A model generated the notes under the pieces. It saw only the letters and a program-made list of their open reading frames with translations. It ran no database searches and was not told the origin of the DNA. A DNA stretch of 64,000 bases from Litoreibacter halocynthiae (GTDB lineage Bacteria; Pseudomonadota; Alphaproteobacteria; Rhodobacterales; Rhodobacteraceae), in assembly GCF_004365635.1 (NCBI RefSeq), contig NZ_SOBH01000004.1:186001-250000 (forward strand), written 5' to 3'. Of the stretch, positions 27,935-36,808 are shown in pieces. A program made the translations under genes and the position numbers. Every line of letters begins with the position of its first letter. Position 1 is the first letter of the stretch.

Positions 27935-28680
27935 AGAAGACAGACGTTACAGCAATCATCAATGCCCACAATGAGGGCCTCATCCTGACGGGCACACTCA
28001 AAAGCGTGTCAAAGGCCGTGCAACGCGCTGAAGAAGGTGGATTGTCAGTGGAGGTGATGGTTGTCGCAGACCGATGCGACGATCTCACACAAGACGTACT
28101 CAACGATTTCGATGAAATTCCTGTCAAGTTAGTAGAGGGCGACAATGGCGACTTGGCAGAGTCAAGAAACCAAGGTGTTAAGCTTGCTGAAGGCGAATTC
28201 ATCGCTTTCATTGACGGTGATGACCTCTGGGGTGCCGACTGGTTGCTAAACGCTGTCGAAGCGGCGCGCAAAGAAAAGCGAGAGTGTATATGGCACCCCG
28301 AGGTGAACCTCTATTTTGCAGAAAACCATCAGTGGTTTTTCCACCATCACGACATGGACAGCCCTGACTTTAAAGTCGAGAACCTGCTCGTGATCAACTA
28401 CTGGACAGCCCTGTCGTTCGCGCGGAAGAAAGTCTATGTTGATAACCCCTATGTGAGAAACCAAATCTCCAAAGGGATGGGGTATGAAGATTGGTCGTGG
28501 AACTGTTCTACGATCGCGAAGGGTCTGGTTCATAAAGTTGTACCAGAAACCTGCCATTTCGTTCGGAAGAAAGAGTTCTCTTTGGTTCGGGAGTCTGTGC
28601 AAGCCGATGTAATGGTGTCCCGACACGGCCTATATAATCATCTTTTTCAAGACAAGAAACGCAAGTTCGCCAAGCGCTAG
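27931..28680 (+). CDS. Glycosyltransferase family 2
   Basis: Small GT-A protein of 249 residues. The nucleotide-binding segment is VTAIINAHNEGLILTGTL, and the metal-binding D-x-D region is FIDGDDLWGADW near residue 93; EVMVVADRCDD and NLAESRNQG-like spacing fit the family. It overlaps the GT4 gene before it by four bases. It ends in a basic tail (KKRKFAKR) that might bind membrane. A perfect ten-base palindrome GGCGCGCGCC follows immediately after the stop. Acceptor and donor are unknown. Confidence 0.85.
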   Translation: MKKTDVTAIINAHNEGLILTGTLKSVSKAVQRAEEGGLSVEVMVVADRCDDLTQDVLNDFDEIPVKLVEGDNGDLAESRNQGVKLAEGEFIAFIDGDDLWGADWLLNAVEAARKEKRECIWHPEVNLYFAENHQWFFHHHDMDSPDFKVENLLVINYWTALSFARKKVYVDNPYVRNQISKGMGYEDWSWNCSTIAKGLVHKVVPETCHFVRKKEFSLVRESVQADVMVSRHGLYNHLFQDKKRKFAKR

Positions 28681-28804
28681 GGCGCGCGCCTGAACGCTTT
28701 CCCAGCCATACGGTGGTGGTGTTCACTCCGTTAGGCAAATGCGAAGCCATCATGCAGTTTGGTCAAGGTTTCCCACTGTCTGCGCGCTCGGTAAGAAAGA
28801 TAGT

Positions 28805-29051
28805 ATGCAAAGAGTTTCACTCGTAACGGGTGGCGGAGTTTCAGGGCTCAGGTCAGACCTCACTGCTGGACCTAACGCAGACGCTGGACGCTGCAGCAGA
28901 CGGCGCGCCGACACCCGTTAACCACGAGGCTGAGCGCGCTGGAGATATTCGACTGTCATTGGGCGACCCGTCGAGAGCTGCTGACCTCTTGAAATGGCAG
29001 GCAAACCGTTCGCTGAAAGACAGACTCAATGCAATGCTTCAAGCGAGCTGA
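28805..29051 (+). pseudogene. Remnant of an NDP-sugar epimerase gene with internal deletion
   Basis: The ATG at 28805 begins MQRVSLVTGGGVSG, a recognisable but damaged N-terminal dinucleotide-binding segment of an extended SDR epimerase. After about 14 codons the homology moves to another frame, which reads GSGQTSLLDLTQTLDAA and then AGDIRLSLGDPSRAADLLKW with QANRSLKDRL, the C-terminal segment of such enzymes (NxGSG, GD-R-S, LGW). Roughly 200 codons between are missing and the frames disagree, so it cannot make a working enzyme. The remaining bases of the gap 28681-29105 show no gene. Confidence 0.7.
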
Positions 29052-29105
29052 TTGACAGCCTCAAGGAAGCCCTCATGCTTCCTCACGAGAGGTGTGAGAA
29101 AGTGA

Positions 29106-31316
29106 CTATTTATCACTCAAGAAATTGAAGCTCTCAGTATCACACGCTGTTGTTGTCACAAAGTGAACGCCCGCATCTATCATTTTTCTCAACGACACTT
29201 CGGAGTCGTCCTGCTCACCGCGACTTGGCCACCCGCCGTGGCAATAGAACAATGCACTCAAGTCACGTTTGTTTATCATTTTCATAAAGTCGGTGACGTC
29301 TTCGTAATGCAGTGGCCAATATAGCATCACGCCATCAACGCGCTGCGCCTGAAGCTCTTGCAAAACCCAGTCATCCAGATCGCTGTGACAGGCATGAAAC
29401 TTGTAGAGAACTGTGCTCTCCGGGAAGTGGGTCTGGATCTCGCGGATAGCTTCGATGCCATACCCGCAGAACAACAGCTTAGCGGCACTTATCTTGGCCG
29501 CATCGGTAGCTGCTCTGAGTTTTTTGAACGACGTGACAGGAATTCGCGGATCGAGCATCACGACAGTATCGAGCAGCATCTCGAGCGCTTCGGACAGCTC
29601 GAGAATGTACTGAGGCTTGCCCTTGTGCTCTCCGATTTTAAACTCTTTCAATCGGGCCGCAGTATGCTCGGATGTCACAATCTTGTCGTCGCCGTTAATG
29701 ATAAGATCATCATGCGCCAGAATAAATTTGCCGTCGGCAGCTTCCCGAATGTCAATTTCTACTGCGTCAAAGCCTCTCTCCAAAGCTTCTTCAATCACTG
29801 CGGCTGAGTTTTTGGGCGGAGAGTACCCACCTGGTCCGAGGTGCTGCCCCCACGCGATACGAATTGTCCTGCTGGGTTTGGGCGCCAATTCGCGGTCACT
29901 TAAGGGTGTCGCTTGTGTACCAAGCTCCCAAGGCCACTCGTGGTATGGATTTGGCGTGTGCCATGTTTCGCCATACCTCTCGGCCATGAGTCTTTCCGGC
30001 TTGGCGGGCGCAGGCAGGGTGCGTCCGTAAAGCTCGACTTCAGTTGTCGGGATGACGATGTCTTCAGGAATACCACGATACAGATAGCGTTCCATCATCA
30101 GATGAAGCAACGAGCCGTCTCTGTAGCAGGGGAATAAGTCAACGCCTCCGCGCAAGCCGGGAGGTGTCACGTGAAAATTGGTTCCGGAGTCCCAAATTCT
30201 GTAGTCCAGATCTTTGAAGAGCTGCATCACAGCCTTGCGATTGTGCATCATCTCTTCGCGGTTTGACGACGTGTCGACATATAGCATATCGACGTCATCA
30301 TCATGTGGAATAAACCCCTTGTCGCGGATCGCGCCAAGCAGTGTTCCGTAGCAGATCATGGCTTCCATGCCGTTTTCCCGCAGGATGTCAGAAACAGCTT
30401 TCATGGAATGCAGATAGTCTTCTTTGTGATCAAAGAGCGCGGCTGTGCCGATATTGTGCTTGCCAACCACGATTTTCGAGCTGGGCTTTGAAGCGCTCTC
30501 CCGCATTGCGTCTGTGAGGGCTTCAACCTTGGCGACTCTCTCTTCCGTAGACAGGATCCGCTGAAAATCAATCATGTGTTTAGTTTCGAATGTCGGATAC
30601 GAGGCCACCAAATTGCGCCAAAGCGCCGCGATAAATGTGAGTGTCGATTCTGTAACAATAGGCTCGCTAGCAAAAACCGGCAGCAACCAATAAAGCAAAT
30701 TATTGTCCAGAACCAGGTCGCCTTTCAGCAGCTCTGCCCTTGCACACGACCTGATCTCGTTGGCAATCATCTGTAGGTGGTTTTGTCCGCGAATAGTCTT
30801 CGGAATGTCGAAGTCTATCGCTTCACAGAGCTCGTTCAACTTAGCTTCGAGTTGATCAAACCGTGCATTCTGGAAGTTACTTTTCTGATCAGCATCAAGC
30901 CATGTCGTGCAGGTGAGGTTTCGTGCTCTGACACCGTAGATACCGCCACGATTTCCGATTTCGAGGCTGGATACCTCTATGGGCTTCTGGAGAGTAATGG
31001 ACAGCCGCGGCGCCGGTTGCTTGGCGCTGTGTAGTGGGCCCGTCTTGATGATTTGGTCCTTCACGTCCGTCTCGTCGGACGATGTAAAGGAGCTCGACAT
31101 TTTACATTCGTCAATAACAGCGTCCAGATCGTAAGACTTGCCGTTCTTGTCGATAATCTTGATGAATTCCAGATTCAGATAAGTGCCGGACTTCTGGCGC
31201 ACTTCCATTTCGATAGTGTCGATCAGACTATTGACATCGATTTTCAGCGTCGAGAAAGGCTTGTTTCCAAAGTAGCCGTAACCCGGAAATACTGTTTTGG
31301 CTAAATCCAAGTGCAT
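29106..31316 (-). CDS. LicD-type phosphotransferase fused to GDPD-like domain
   Basis: Protein of about 736 residues. The N-terminal 300 residues are unassigned. A LicD/fukutin-type nucleotidyltransferase-fold domain follows with CYGTLLGAIRDKGFIPHDDDVDM, the metal-binding DDD motif of enzymes moving phosphocholine or glycerol/ribitol phosphate onto glycans. The C-terminal 240 residues look like glycerophosphodiester phosphodiesterase (GFDAVEIDIREAADGKFILAHDD), but the usual HR-G and PENT motifs read QHLG and PKNS, so two catalytic positions are changed. The ATG at 31316 has GGAG upstream and avoids the 62-base overlap that a start at 31394 would force. It lies 16 bases after tagD. I infer glycerol-phosphate transfer to the polysaccharide. 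Confidence 0.85.
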   Translation of the reverse strand: MHLDLAKTVFPGYGYFGNKPFSTLKIDVNSLIDTIEMEVRQKSGTYLNLEFIKIIDKNGKSYDLDAVIDECKMSSSFTSSDETDVKDQIIKTGPLHSAKQPAPRLSITLQKPIEVSSLEIGNRGGIYGVRARNLTCTTWLDADQKSNFQNARFDQLEAKLNELCEAIDFDIPKTIRGQNHLQMIANEIRSCARAELLKGDLVLDNNLLYWLLPVFASEPIVTESTLTFIAALWRNLVASYPTFETKHMIDFQRILSTEERVAKVEALTDAMRESASKPSSKIVVGKHNIGTAALFDHKEDYLHSMKAVSDILRENGMEAMICYGTLLGAIRDKGFIPHDDDVDMLYVDTSSNREEMMHNRKAVMQLFKDLDYRIWDSGTNFHVTPPGLRGGVDLFPCYRDGSLLHLMMERYLYRGIPEDIVIPTTEVELYGRTLPAPAKPERLMAERYGETWHTPNPYHEWPWELGTQATPLSDRELAPKPSRTIRIAWGQHLGPGGYSPPKNSAAVIEEALERGFDAVEIDIREAADGKFILAHDDLIINGDDKIVTSEHTAARLKEFKIGEHKGKPQYILELSEALEMLLDTVVMLDPRIPVTSFKKLRAATDAAKISAAKLLFCGYGIEAIREIQTHFPESTVLYKFHACHSDLDDWVLQELQAQRVDGVMLYWPLHYEDVTDFMKMINKRDLSALFYCHGGWPSRGEQDDSEVSLRKMIDAGVHFVTTTACDTESFNFLSDK

Positions 31317-31332
31317 TTGTCTCTCGTCTCCA

Positions 31333-31794
31333 TCACTGTCCAAGTTGCCCGATGACACCACGTATTTGGTCAAGGCCCTTTTGTATTTCAGCAATCTTTT
31401 CTTCGCTTACGGAGCTTAACGCCTCCTTGAGGCTCGTCGTCGACACATCAGACGTGCGCTCAAGGTATTTCACTTCGCACTTGTTAGAAAAGTTGTCGAA
31501 CTTGCCTTCCCAGTCAGAGCCCATGACAAGGTAATCTGCGCCATGCAGTTCAATATCACTGGATTTTTGCTCCCAGTTATTCTCAGGAATAACCAGATCA
31601 ACGCATTTGATTGCACCGACGATACTTGAGCGGTGCTCATAGGGAATAACACATTTTTTACCCTTCAAGGCGTTGAACTCATCGGTCGAAACACCGACGA
31701 TCAGCCTGTCACCAAGTTGCGCCGCCCGCTCGAGGATACGGAGATGGCCGATATGAAAAAGATCAAAAGTTCCATAGGTGATGACAGTAGACAT
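31333..31794 (-). CDS. tagD: Glycerol-3-phosphate cytidylyltransferase (TagD type)
   Basis: Cytoplasmic enzyme of 153 residues joining CTP and sn-glycerol 3-phosphate to make CDP-glycerol. All family motifs are present: GTFDLFHIGH at the N-terminus, YEHRSSIV, PENNWEQK, MGSDWEGKFD and RTSDVSTTSLK near the C-terminus. These follow Gram-positive TagD closely rather than cholinephosphate or FAD synthases. A C-terminal tail of about 25 residues is extra. The gene is directly upstream of, and co-oriented with, the LicD-GDPD gene, so CDP-glycerol is the likely donor for that enzyme. CDP-glycerol is unusual for a Gram-negative surface polymer. Confidence 0.88.
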   Translation of the reverse strand: MSTVITYGTFDLFHIGHLRILERAAQLGDRLIVGVSTDEFNALKGKKCVIPYEHRSSIVGAIKCVDLVIPENNWEQKSSDIELHGADYLVMGSDWEGKFDNFSNKCEVKYLERTSDVSTTSLKEALSSVSEEKIAEIQKGLDQIRGVIGQLGQ

Positions 31795-32107
31795 TTCGGC
31801 TCCAAATTGGTTCGTAGTCGCAGATTACTTGCACTTGATTTGGCTGGTATATATCGAAGTCAAAAAGTAAAATACATAACCAAACTAGTCCCCAAGGCGC
31901 AGGTTCATCTTGTGGGTACTCTGTTCCGAAGGGCAGTGAAAGTCGCCCGACCTAAAAGAGCTCCTTTTCTTCAGGGAATGCAGGCATTACAAGAGCGCTT
32001 GTCTGGCTCAAACGCACATTGACACCTTGTTGCTGGATAGGTCATCATCATCTCGTTCGGGTTTTTCTGCTCGGGAACAAAGACAAATCTCGCAAAAATT
32101 GAGAAAA
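31795..32107. promoter_or_regulatory. Divergent promoter region between tagD and the epimerase gene
   Basis: About 310 bases separate the outward-facing tagD and epimerase genes, so both promoters should lie here. The plus strand also holds an open frame ending at 32022 whose last about 65 codons (from near SRRLLALDLAGIYRS to LSGSNAH) look compositionally protein-like, but it has no good start or recognised relative. It may be the tail of a lost gene. No operator could be identified. Confidence 0.4.
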
Positions 32108-33055
32108 ATGCCTAGGACACAACTTCCTACCGAGAATAGCGGATCAAACCGTACCGCATTGGTCACAGGCGGCGGCGGCTTTATCGGTCAGGCGCTTCTA
32201 ACCCAGTTGCTTGGCGCAGGTTGGAGCGTACGGAACCTTGATTTTATTGCGGGTAAAATATCTCACGAGAACCTGACACATTGGCAGGGTAGCTTCACCA
32301 ACAACGATCTGCTGCACGAAGCGATGTTCGGTGTTGATTGTATCTTCCATCTAGCCTCGACGCACTTTCCAAAAGAGGCCAATGCGCACCCCTTTGCCGA
32401 TGCTGAAAGCAGCATTCTCGGAACGATTGCCTTGGCAGATATGGCCAAGGTGTCAGGCGTCCGGCGGATTGTTTACGCCTCGTCAGGCGGGACGGTCTAC
32501 GGCAATCTAGTTGAAGTGCCAGTTCCCGAGACACACCCGACGCGTCCGATCACGGCTTACGGCATCTCTAAGCTGGCGAGCGAGCATTATCTGCGTTTCC
32601 TCGACAGCGGTGGCATCGAGACGCTTTCCTTGAGGGTAGCAAATCCCTACGGGCCGGGGCAGAATATCAGCAAGGCGCAGGGTGCCCTTACGACGTTTTG
32701 CCACCATGCTGTTCAAAACCTGCCTATCTCAATTTGGGGAGACGGTACTGTCGAGCGCGACTTCATCCATGTTGATGATGTGGCGCGCGCGTTTGTTCTG
32801 GCGGCAGATAGCACTGCCCGTGGCACCGAAGTCAATATCGGCTCCGGTCAGGGTGTTTCCCTCAACCATTTGCTTGAGCTTATTCGTTTGGCGGGCTGTT
32901 CTCCCGATGTCGAATATCAAGACGCCCGCGCATTTGATGTGCCGCGCAGTGTGTTGAGCATCCAGCGCGCGCGGGAGCTTTTGGGCTGGATCCCGGAAAA
33001 GGATCTCAAGTCTGGCATTGAGGAAATGATACAGGCTTTTCAGGCTCGAATCTGA
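32108..33055 (+). CDS. NAD-dependent nucleotide-sugar epimerase/dehydratase
   Basis: Extended SDR enzyme of 315 residues. The dinucleotide motif is TGGGGFIG, followed by FHLAST, SSGGTVYG and the catalytic YGISK; RVANPYGPGQ, WGDGTVERDFIHVDDVARA and NIGSGQGVSL are typical of UDP-sugar 4-epimerases. The ATG at 32108, preceded by GAGA, puts the fold near the N-terminus; a frame from 32027 would add 27 residues of unlikely sequence. It makes a nucleotide sugar for the island, but the exact sugar cannot be told. The gene remnant at 28805 belonged to the same superfamily, so this one may be its functional replacement. Confidence 0.85.
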   Translation: MPRTQLPTENSGSNRTALVTGGGGFIGQALLTQLLGAGWSVRNLDFIAGKISHENLTHWQGSFTNNDLLHEAMFGVDCIFHLASTHFPKEANAHPFADAESSILGTIALADMAKVSGVRRIVYASSGGTVYGNLVEVPVPETHPTRPITAYGISKLASEHYLRFLDSGGIETLSLRVANPYGPGQNISKAQGALTTFCHHAVQNLPISIWGDGTVERDFIHVDDVARAFVLAADSTARGTEVNIGSGQGVSLNHLLELIRLAGCSPDVEYQDARAFDVPRSVLSIQRARELLGWIPEKDLKSGIEEMIQAFQARI

Positions 33056-33509
33056 GGGCATAGTGCTTTGAAACTCACGTGTGCGGTCGCAAAGCCGATG
33101 AGCAGCCCCAACTCAGTGGTTCAGTTTGAATGCTAGTGTATCCCACTGTTCCGAAAATCGTTATGCAGCGGCGTGTTGTACTCGATTGGCGCCGCGACCT
33201 TTACCGCGCGTTGAGGCCCGTTGGATCAACGAAGCTCCCTCGGAAGTTGAGCAAATCAAGAAATTTGGCTTAGTCGCCACTTTCACCTGAGCGGGGGTGT
33301 GGCTGCCAGAATGACAAATCGATACATTACCGCCCGTTCTGGACAGAGCCGCTTCGGCTTCCCGCTGTTCGGCAAAGTGCTTTTCATGCTAGGCGAAAAG
33401 CGACTGGAACGCAGTAACTGGCGCTTGTTGGATCGATACCCGTCGAGCGTTTTTCTCCTGGGTGTCAACCCAAGGCGCGCCTCACACGATGCCAGAAATA
33501 TCCCAACTA
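33056..33509. other. Intergenic stretch, no recognised gene
   Basis: These 454 bases lie between convergent genes (epimerase and sulfotransferase). A plus-strand frame from 33299 to 33616 encodes a basic, Arg-rich peptide (for example GFPLFGKVLFMLGEKRLE) that runs over the 3' end of the sulfotransferase gene on the other strand. It resembles nothing I know, and I do not call it as a gene. I saw no clear terminator or repeat. Confidence 0.4.
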
Positions 33510-34469
33510 TCAGGTCTGACCGTAATGGCGCATCACTTGAGCGAGGCTTAACCAGTGCTTTGGGGTCATATCATCGCGGAAAAAGTAGTCGCTCTCCTCG
33601 TAGTCGACCATGGTGAGATCCGCGTCTGTCAGCTTGGTGTAGCGATTTAAAAAGGTCGCATTGTTTGGCGCAAACTCGGTGCGGATTCTCTTAGCCTCGG
33701 CGCGCGCATACATCGTGGTACGCCGACCCTCAAAGATTGGCGTAATCGCGTCCGCCAACTCTGGATCGTAACCATCTGGGCGATTGACCAAAACAGCAAG
33801 CCATGTCTGAAGTGCCTCTTGTGACCGGTTGGCGTCCTCTTGCTTCATCAAGTCTGCCAGATGCCCGAACCCGATATGGTCAAGGAAGTTGGTGAGCGGG
33901 TTCACCCCCTGCCCGTTCGGGCGGAACGGGATGAAGGTGATCTCGTCCTCGGTGAATGCTTCAAGCAACATGTCGTAGAGGTCGTTGTAGTCTAAAAATA
34001 CCCCTGTCGCCTGCCGTTGCGTGAAGCAGGCAGAGAGAAATTTTTGCCAATCGAAGTTCGGGTTCTTGCGAAACACTTCAAAGTAGACCGACTGCACAAG
34101 GCTAAGCTGATCGCGCAGCGAGCAGACGACCTGTACCTCGTCGAACGGGGCAATCCATTCGCGCAGCTCGGCAAAGTTTACTCTGTTATCTGGGGAGCCA
34201 CGCGAAAGTTCCTCGGTCGAGATAAGAACCGTGTTGTCGGAGTTACCATTCACCTCGGCTATACTCTGCCAATGCGCCTTTGCCCCTGCCGGATAGTGGT
34301 AAAACTCCGGTAGCTTAATCCAGTCTGCGACCAAGCCGTGATGCTGATGCGGTAAAACCGGGTAAACCAGCCCCGCACGGTGCGCGATCTCTTGGTTATG
34401 GGCGAAGGTCTTCTGAATTGTCGTGGTCGCCGTCTTATGCGTCCCAATGTGAAGGATGATCTTTGACAT
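33510..34469 (-). CDS. Carbohydrate sulfotransferase-like protein
   Basis: Protein of 319 residues likely to transfer sulfate from PAPS to the polysaccharide. The N-terminal LHIGTHKTATTTIQK matches the 5'-phosphosulfate-binding loop, and VVCSLRDQLSLVQSVYFE matches the 3'-phosphate-binding strand and helix (Arg and Ser) of sulfotransferases in marine polysaccharide clusters. The residue acting as general base is not obvious. It is the last gene of a minus-strand run after the ABC permease and RgpF-WbsX genes, separated from the latter by 48 bases. Sulfated polymers are common in marine bacteria. Confidence 0.78.
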   Translation of the reverse strand: MSKIILHIGTHKTATTTIQKTFAHNQEIAHRAGLVYPVLPHQHHGLVADWIKLPEFYHYPAGAKAHWQSIAEVNGNSDNTVLISTEELSRGSPDNRVNFAELREWIAPFDEVQVVCSLRDQLSLVQSVYFEVFRKNPNFDWQKFLSACFTQRQATGVFLDYNDLYDMLLEAFTEDEITFIPFRPNGQGVNPLTNFLDHIGFGHLADLMKQEDANRSQEALQTWLAVLVNRPDGYDPELADAITPIFEGRRTTMYARAEAKRIRTEFAPNNATFLNRYTKLTDADLTMVDYEESDYFFRDDMTPKHWLSLAQVMRHYGQT

Positions 34470-34517
34470 CTCAGACGCACCCCTTGCCAGAAGCTCTGGC
34501 CGATTTTTGACATTTCA

Positions 34518-36737
34518 TCAGGTTTTACTCCATTTCGCGAGCACCCTTAAATAGGCGTCCCCGTACTGTCGCGAGGGTTCCAACATAGCCTTTTCGGCCC
34601 ATTCGTTCCACGAGTTTACGAACAACTCTGTGCGGTATGATTTGGAAAGGCGATGCGTGCAGGTTTGCGCCATCCACGCGTCAAAGGTCATCGGATTTGA
34701 CCCCCAGGCGATGTGACCGCTCGCACCACGGCGCGCCGTGTTGTCCCAAGACGGCATCACGCCCGCAATGGTGTTGTGAGGCAGTTTGTCGGTGTATGCA
34801 GCATTGTTGCTGTTGGCCACGACGCCCCGATAGTCATAAATCAACCCGCTAAACCCTGCCACAGGGTGCAAGTCCAGTTCCGTATCGGCCGGCCCGCCCA
34901 GCAGATATTGCTCGGGCGTGACCAGATTATGGGGTGGCATTTCTACCCAGAAGTCCAACAGATCGGGATCGAATTGATGTTCGCCTTCCACGTGGAATAG
35001 CACGGCACCCAGCTCGACCTCCCCTATCCCGCATGCGCGCCACGCGTCGCGCAGGCGGGCAATGCTGGCTTTTGCGTCAGGAATGTCCTCTGGGCGATAG
35101 ATAACAAATCGGGGGCGTGTCCCGTCAGGGCGTTGGTAGCGCGGGTCTCGCATATAGACCGCCGTGTCATTGGCAAGTTTCTCTTCAAACTCGTCAGCAT
35201 AGCCTTGATCAAGGAGAACCTCACCGGACAGCCCGTCCCAGTTGCGCCGCCAGCTTTCGTTTGCCCAGCACAGGTAGAATGGGAAATCCACGTCGGGGTG
35301 CTTCAGCAGCCGATCGATCGGGCTTTCCAAGATACGCTTTCCATCAAACCAGTAAAAATAGGTACAGAATGCGTCGATGCCCATTTCCTTAGCCAGCTCG
35401 GCCTGTTCGCCCAAAACCTCGGTTTGGCGGAGATCATAAAAGCCAAACCGGCCCGGAAGCTGCGGATGATGGTGAAAGTCATAGTTCGGCTCTGCGGCGG
35501 AAACGGCAACCCATTCAGTGTATCCTTGCCCCCACCATTCGTCATTTTCCGGCACGCGGTGGAACTGTGGCAGGTAAAAAGCCGACACATAGTCCGGCCT
35601 CGGTGCAGTCTCGACAGGCGCCATCTCCTCCAGCTGGCTGGTTTGGACGATACGATGGCCGCCATCTTCAGCCATGTAGCCAAGCGCCCGCTCGAACGCG
35701 TGGGCAACAGTGCCATCGACCTGGCCGTATTCCTGCTCAAAATCGGTCGCCGTCAAAGACATGCCTCGCATCGTCGCCACAAGTTCTTGCTTCAGCCAAT
35801 ACATAGAGCCCGCAGCAAAGGATAAGCGGTCCTTATCTGCGACCATTTCAACCCGTCGCAACAAACTGTCCGCCACAGCCAGATTGCTGCCCCACCAAAC
35901 CGGATCGTCGTAGTGCTGGCCGTCTGCGACCCAAAGGCTAGCCATCGGATCCGCTAGGAAACGGTCAAGATAGGCCGAGGTGTCTTTTCCCCGAAGCAGG
36001 CCCGAGATCAAGGCATCACGCCAAATGTCACCATCCTTGCGGTGCGGCGATTTCTTGGTGTGCACCTTGCACACGGCCTCATAGCGCGACAACAGGCCAG
36101 AGCTTACCAGATGCACAAAAGGGAAAATATCGCGGCCGTGGTTGGGCATGAAGACCACTGTGGCGGTTGGAAACTGCTCCAGAATCTCGGTCCGCAACGC
36201 ATCGGTTTTCTCACCAAACCGGGTGATCGTCACGAAAAGATCGAAGGGAATATCCAGGTCGACCAGTTTGCGCGAAAAGTCGTCCCAAAGCTCGTGGTAG
36301 TAGATATGCGCATGCACCGCAAAGCGGCTGGGAATCTTGGGTGCCAAAGCTGCAAGACTGCGAAGGTCAGCGATCGAAATGTCATCTGCCCGCGGCCCCG
36401 ATGAGATGTCCTTGATCAGACGCCCTTCTTTCTTGCCGAACCGAATGTAGTGAAGCAAGGGCAGAATCTGTGGGTCGGCAAGGTCGGGGTTCAGGCGCTT
36501 ATAGGCTTCCGGCGAGAAATCGGGGTTGGGTTGCCAGCCGATATTTTCGCCAAAACGGACGTAATGGCGGATCGGAAATGCGCGATAGATCGGATTAACG
36601 CCACGGTTCACGCCACGATAGAAGTTGCGATCAAACAGCCCGCTTCGCCACACGCGGAATGCATAGTAGTCCATAAACGGCCGAGGCACGAAAAACGTCA
36701 GGAAGCTGGCCAGTTTGGCAAAGAGTGTATTGGTCAT
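34518..36737 (-). CDS. Repeat region - RgpF-like - WbsX-like fusion glycosyltransferase
   Basis: Protein of about 739 residues in three parts. Near residues 30-125 are two or three repeats of the FD-x-FY ... HYVRFG ... EGR type also found in the GT4 protein at 26015. The middle (about 140-385) is RgpF-like: HIYYHELWDDF, NHGRDIFPF and KVHTKKSPHRKDG. The C-terminal about 350 residues match the WbsX/glycoside-hydrolase-99-like family: AFYLPQFHRVPENDEWWGQG, FCTYFYWFDGKRI, LCWANESWRRNWDG. The start is uncertain: ATG at 36737 is chosen, but TTG at 36791 and GTG at 36779 are possible and none has a strong ribosome binding site. It lies close behind the ABC permease gene, in one operon. Confidence 0.85.
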   Translation of the reverse strand: MTNTLFAKLASFLTFFVPRPFMDYYAFRVWRSGLFDRNFYRGVNRGVNPIYRAFPIRHYVRFGENIGWQPNPDFSPEAYKRLNPDLADPQILPLLHYIRFGKKEGRLIKDISSGPRADDISIADLRSLAALAPKIPSRFAVHAHIYYHELWDDFSRKLVDLDIPFDLFVTITRFGEKTDALRTEILEQFPTATVVFMPNHGRDIFPFVHLVSSGLLSRYEAVCKVHTKKSPHRKDGDIWRDALISGLLRGKDTSAYLDRFLADPMASLWVADGQHYDDPVWWGSNLAVADSLLRRVEMVADKDRLSFAAGSMYWLKQELVATMRGMSLTATDFEQEYGQVDGTVAHAFERALGYMAEDGGHRIVQTSQLEEMAPVETAPRPDYVSAFYLPQFHRVPENDEWWGQGYTEWVAVSAAEPNYDFHHHPQLPGRFGFYDLRQTEVLGEQAELAKEMGIDAFCTYFYWFDGKRILESPIDRLLKHPDVDFPFYLCWANESWRRNWDGLSGEVLLDQGYADEFEEKLANDTAVYMRDPRYQRPDGTRPRFVIYRPEDIPDAKASIARLRDAWRACGIGEVELGAVLFHVEGEHQFDPDLLDFWVEMPPHNLVTPEQYLLGGPADTELDLHPVAGFSGLIYDYRGVVANSNNAAYTDKLPHNTIAGVMPSWDNTARRGASGHIAWGSNPMTFDAWMAQTCTHRLSKSYRTELFVNSWNEWAEKAMLEPSRQYGDAYLRVLAKWSKT

Positions 36738-36808
36738 TGGGAGGCTATACTCGGCAGTATGAATGGGTTTGGTTAGCACCTGCCGTGACAAGGCTCAACC
36801 CGCGCGAC

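Noticed and set aside
28681-28690. Perfect palindrome GGCGCGCGCC after a GT2 gene
   Set aside because: A ten-base GC palindrome without T tract or partner is likely to be chance in this composition.
33299-33616. 105-codon plus-strand frame between epimerase and sulfotransferase
   Set aside because: No recognised similarity, runs antisense over the end of the sulfotransferase gene and is very basic.
35133-35825. Plus-strand frame of 230 codons opposite the WbsX-type gene
   Set aside because: Antisense to conserved WbsX motifs and lacks known features.
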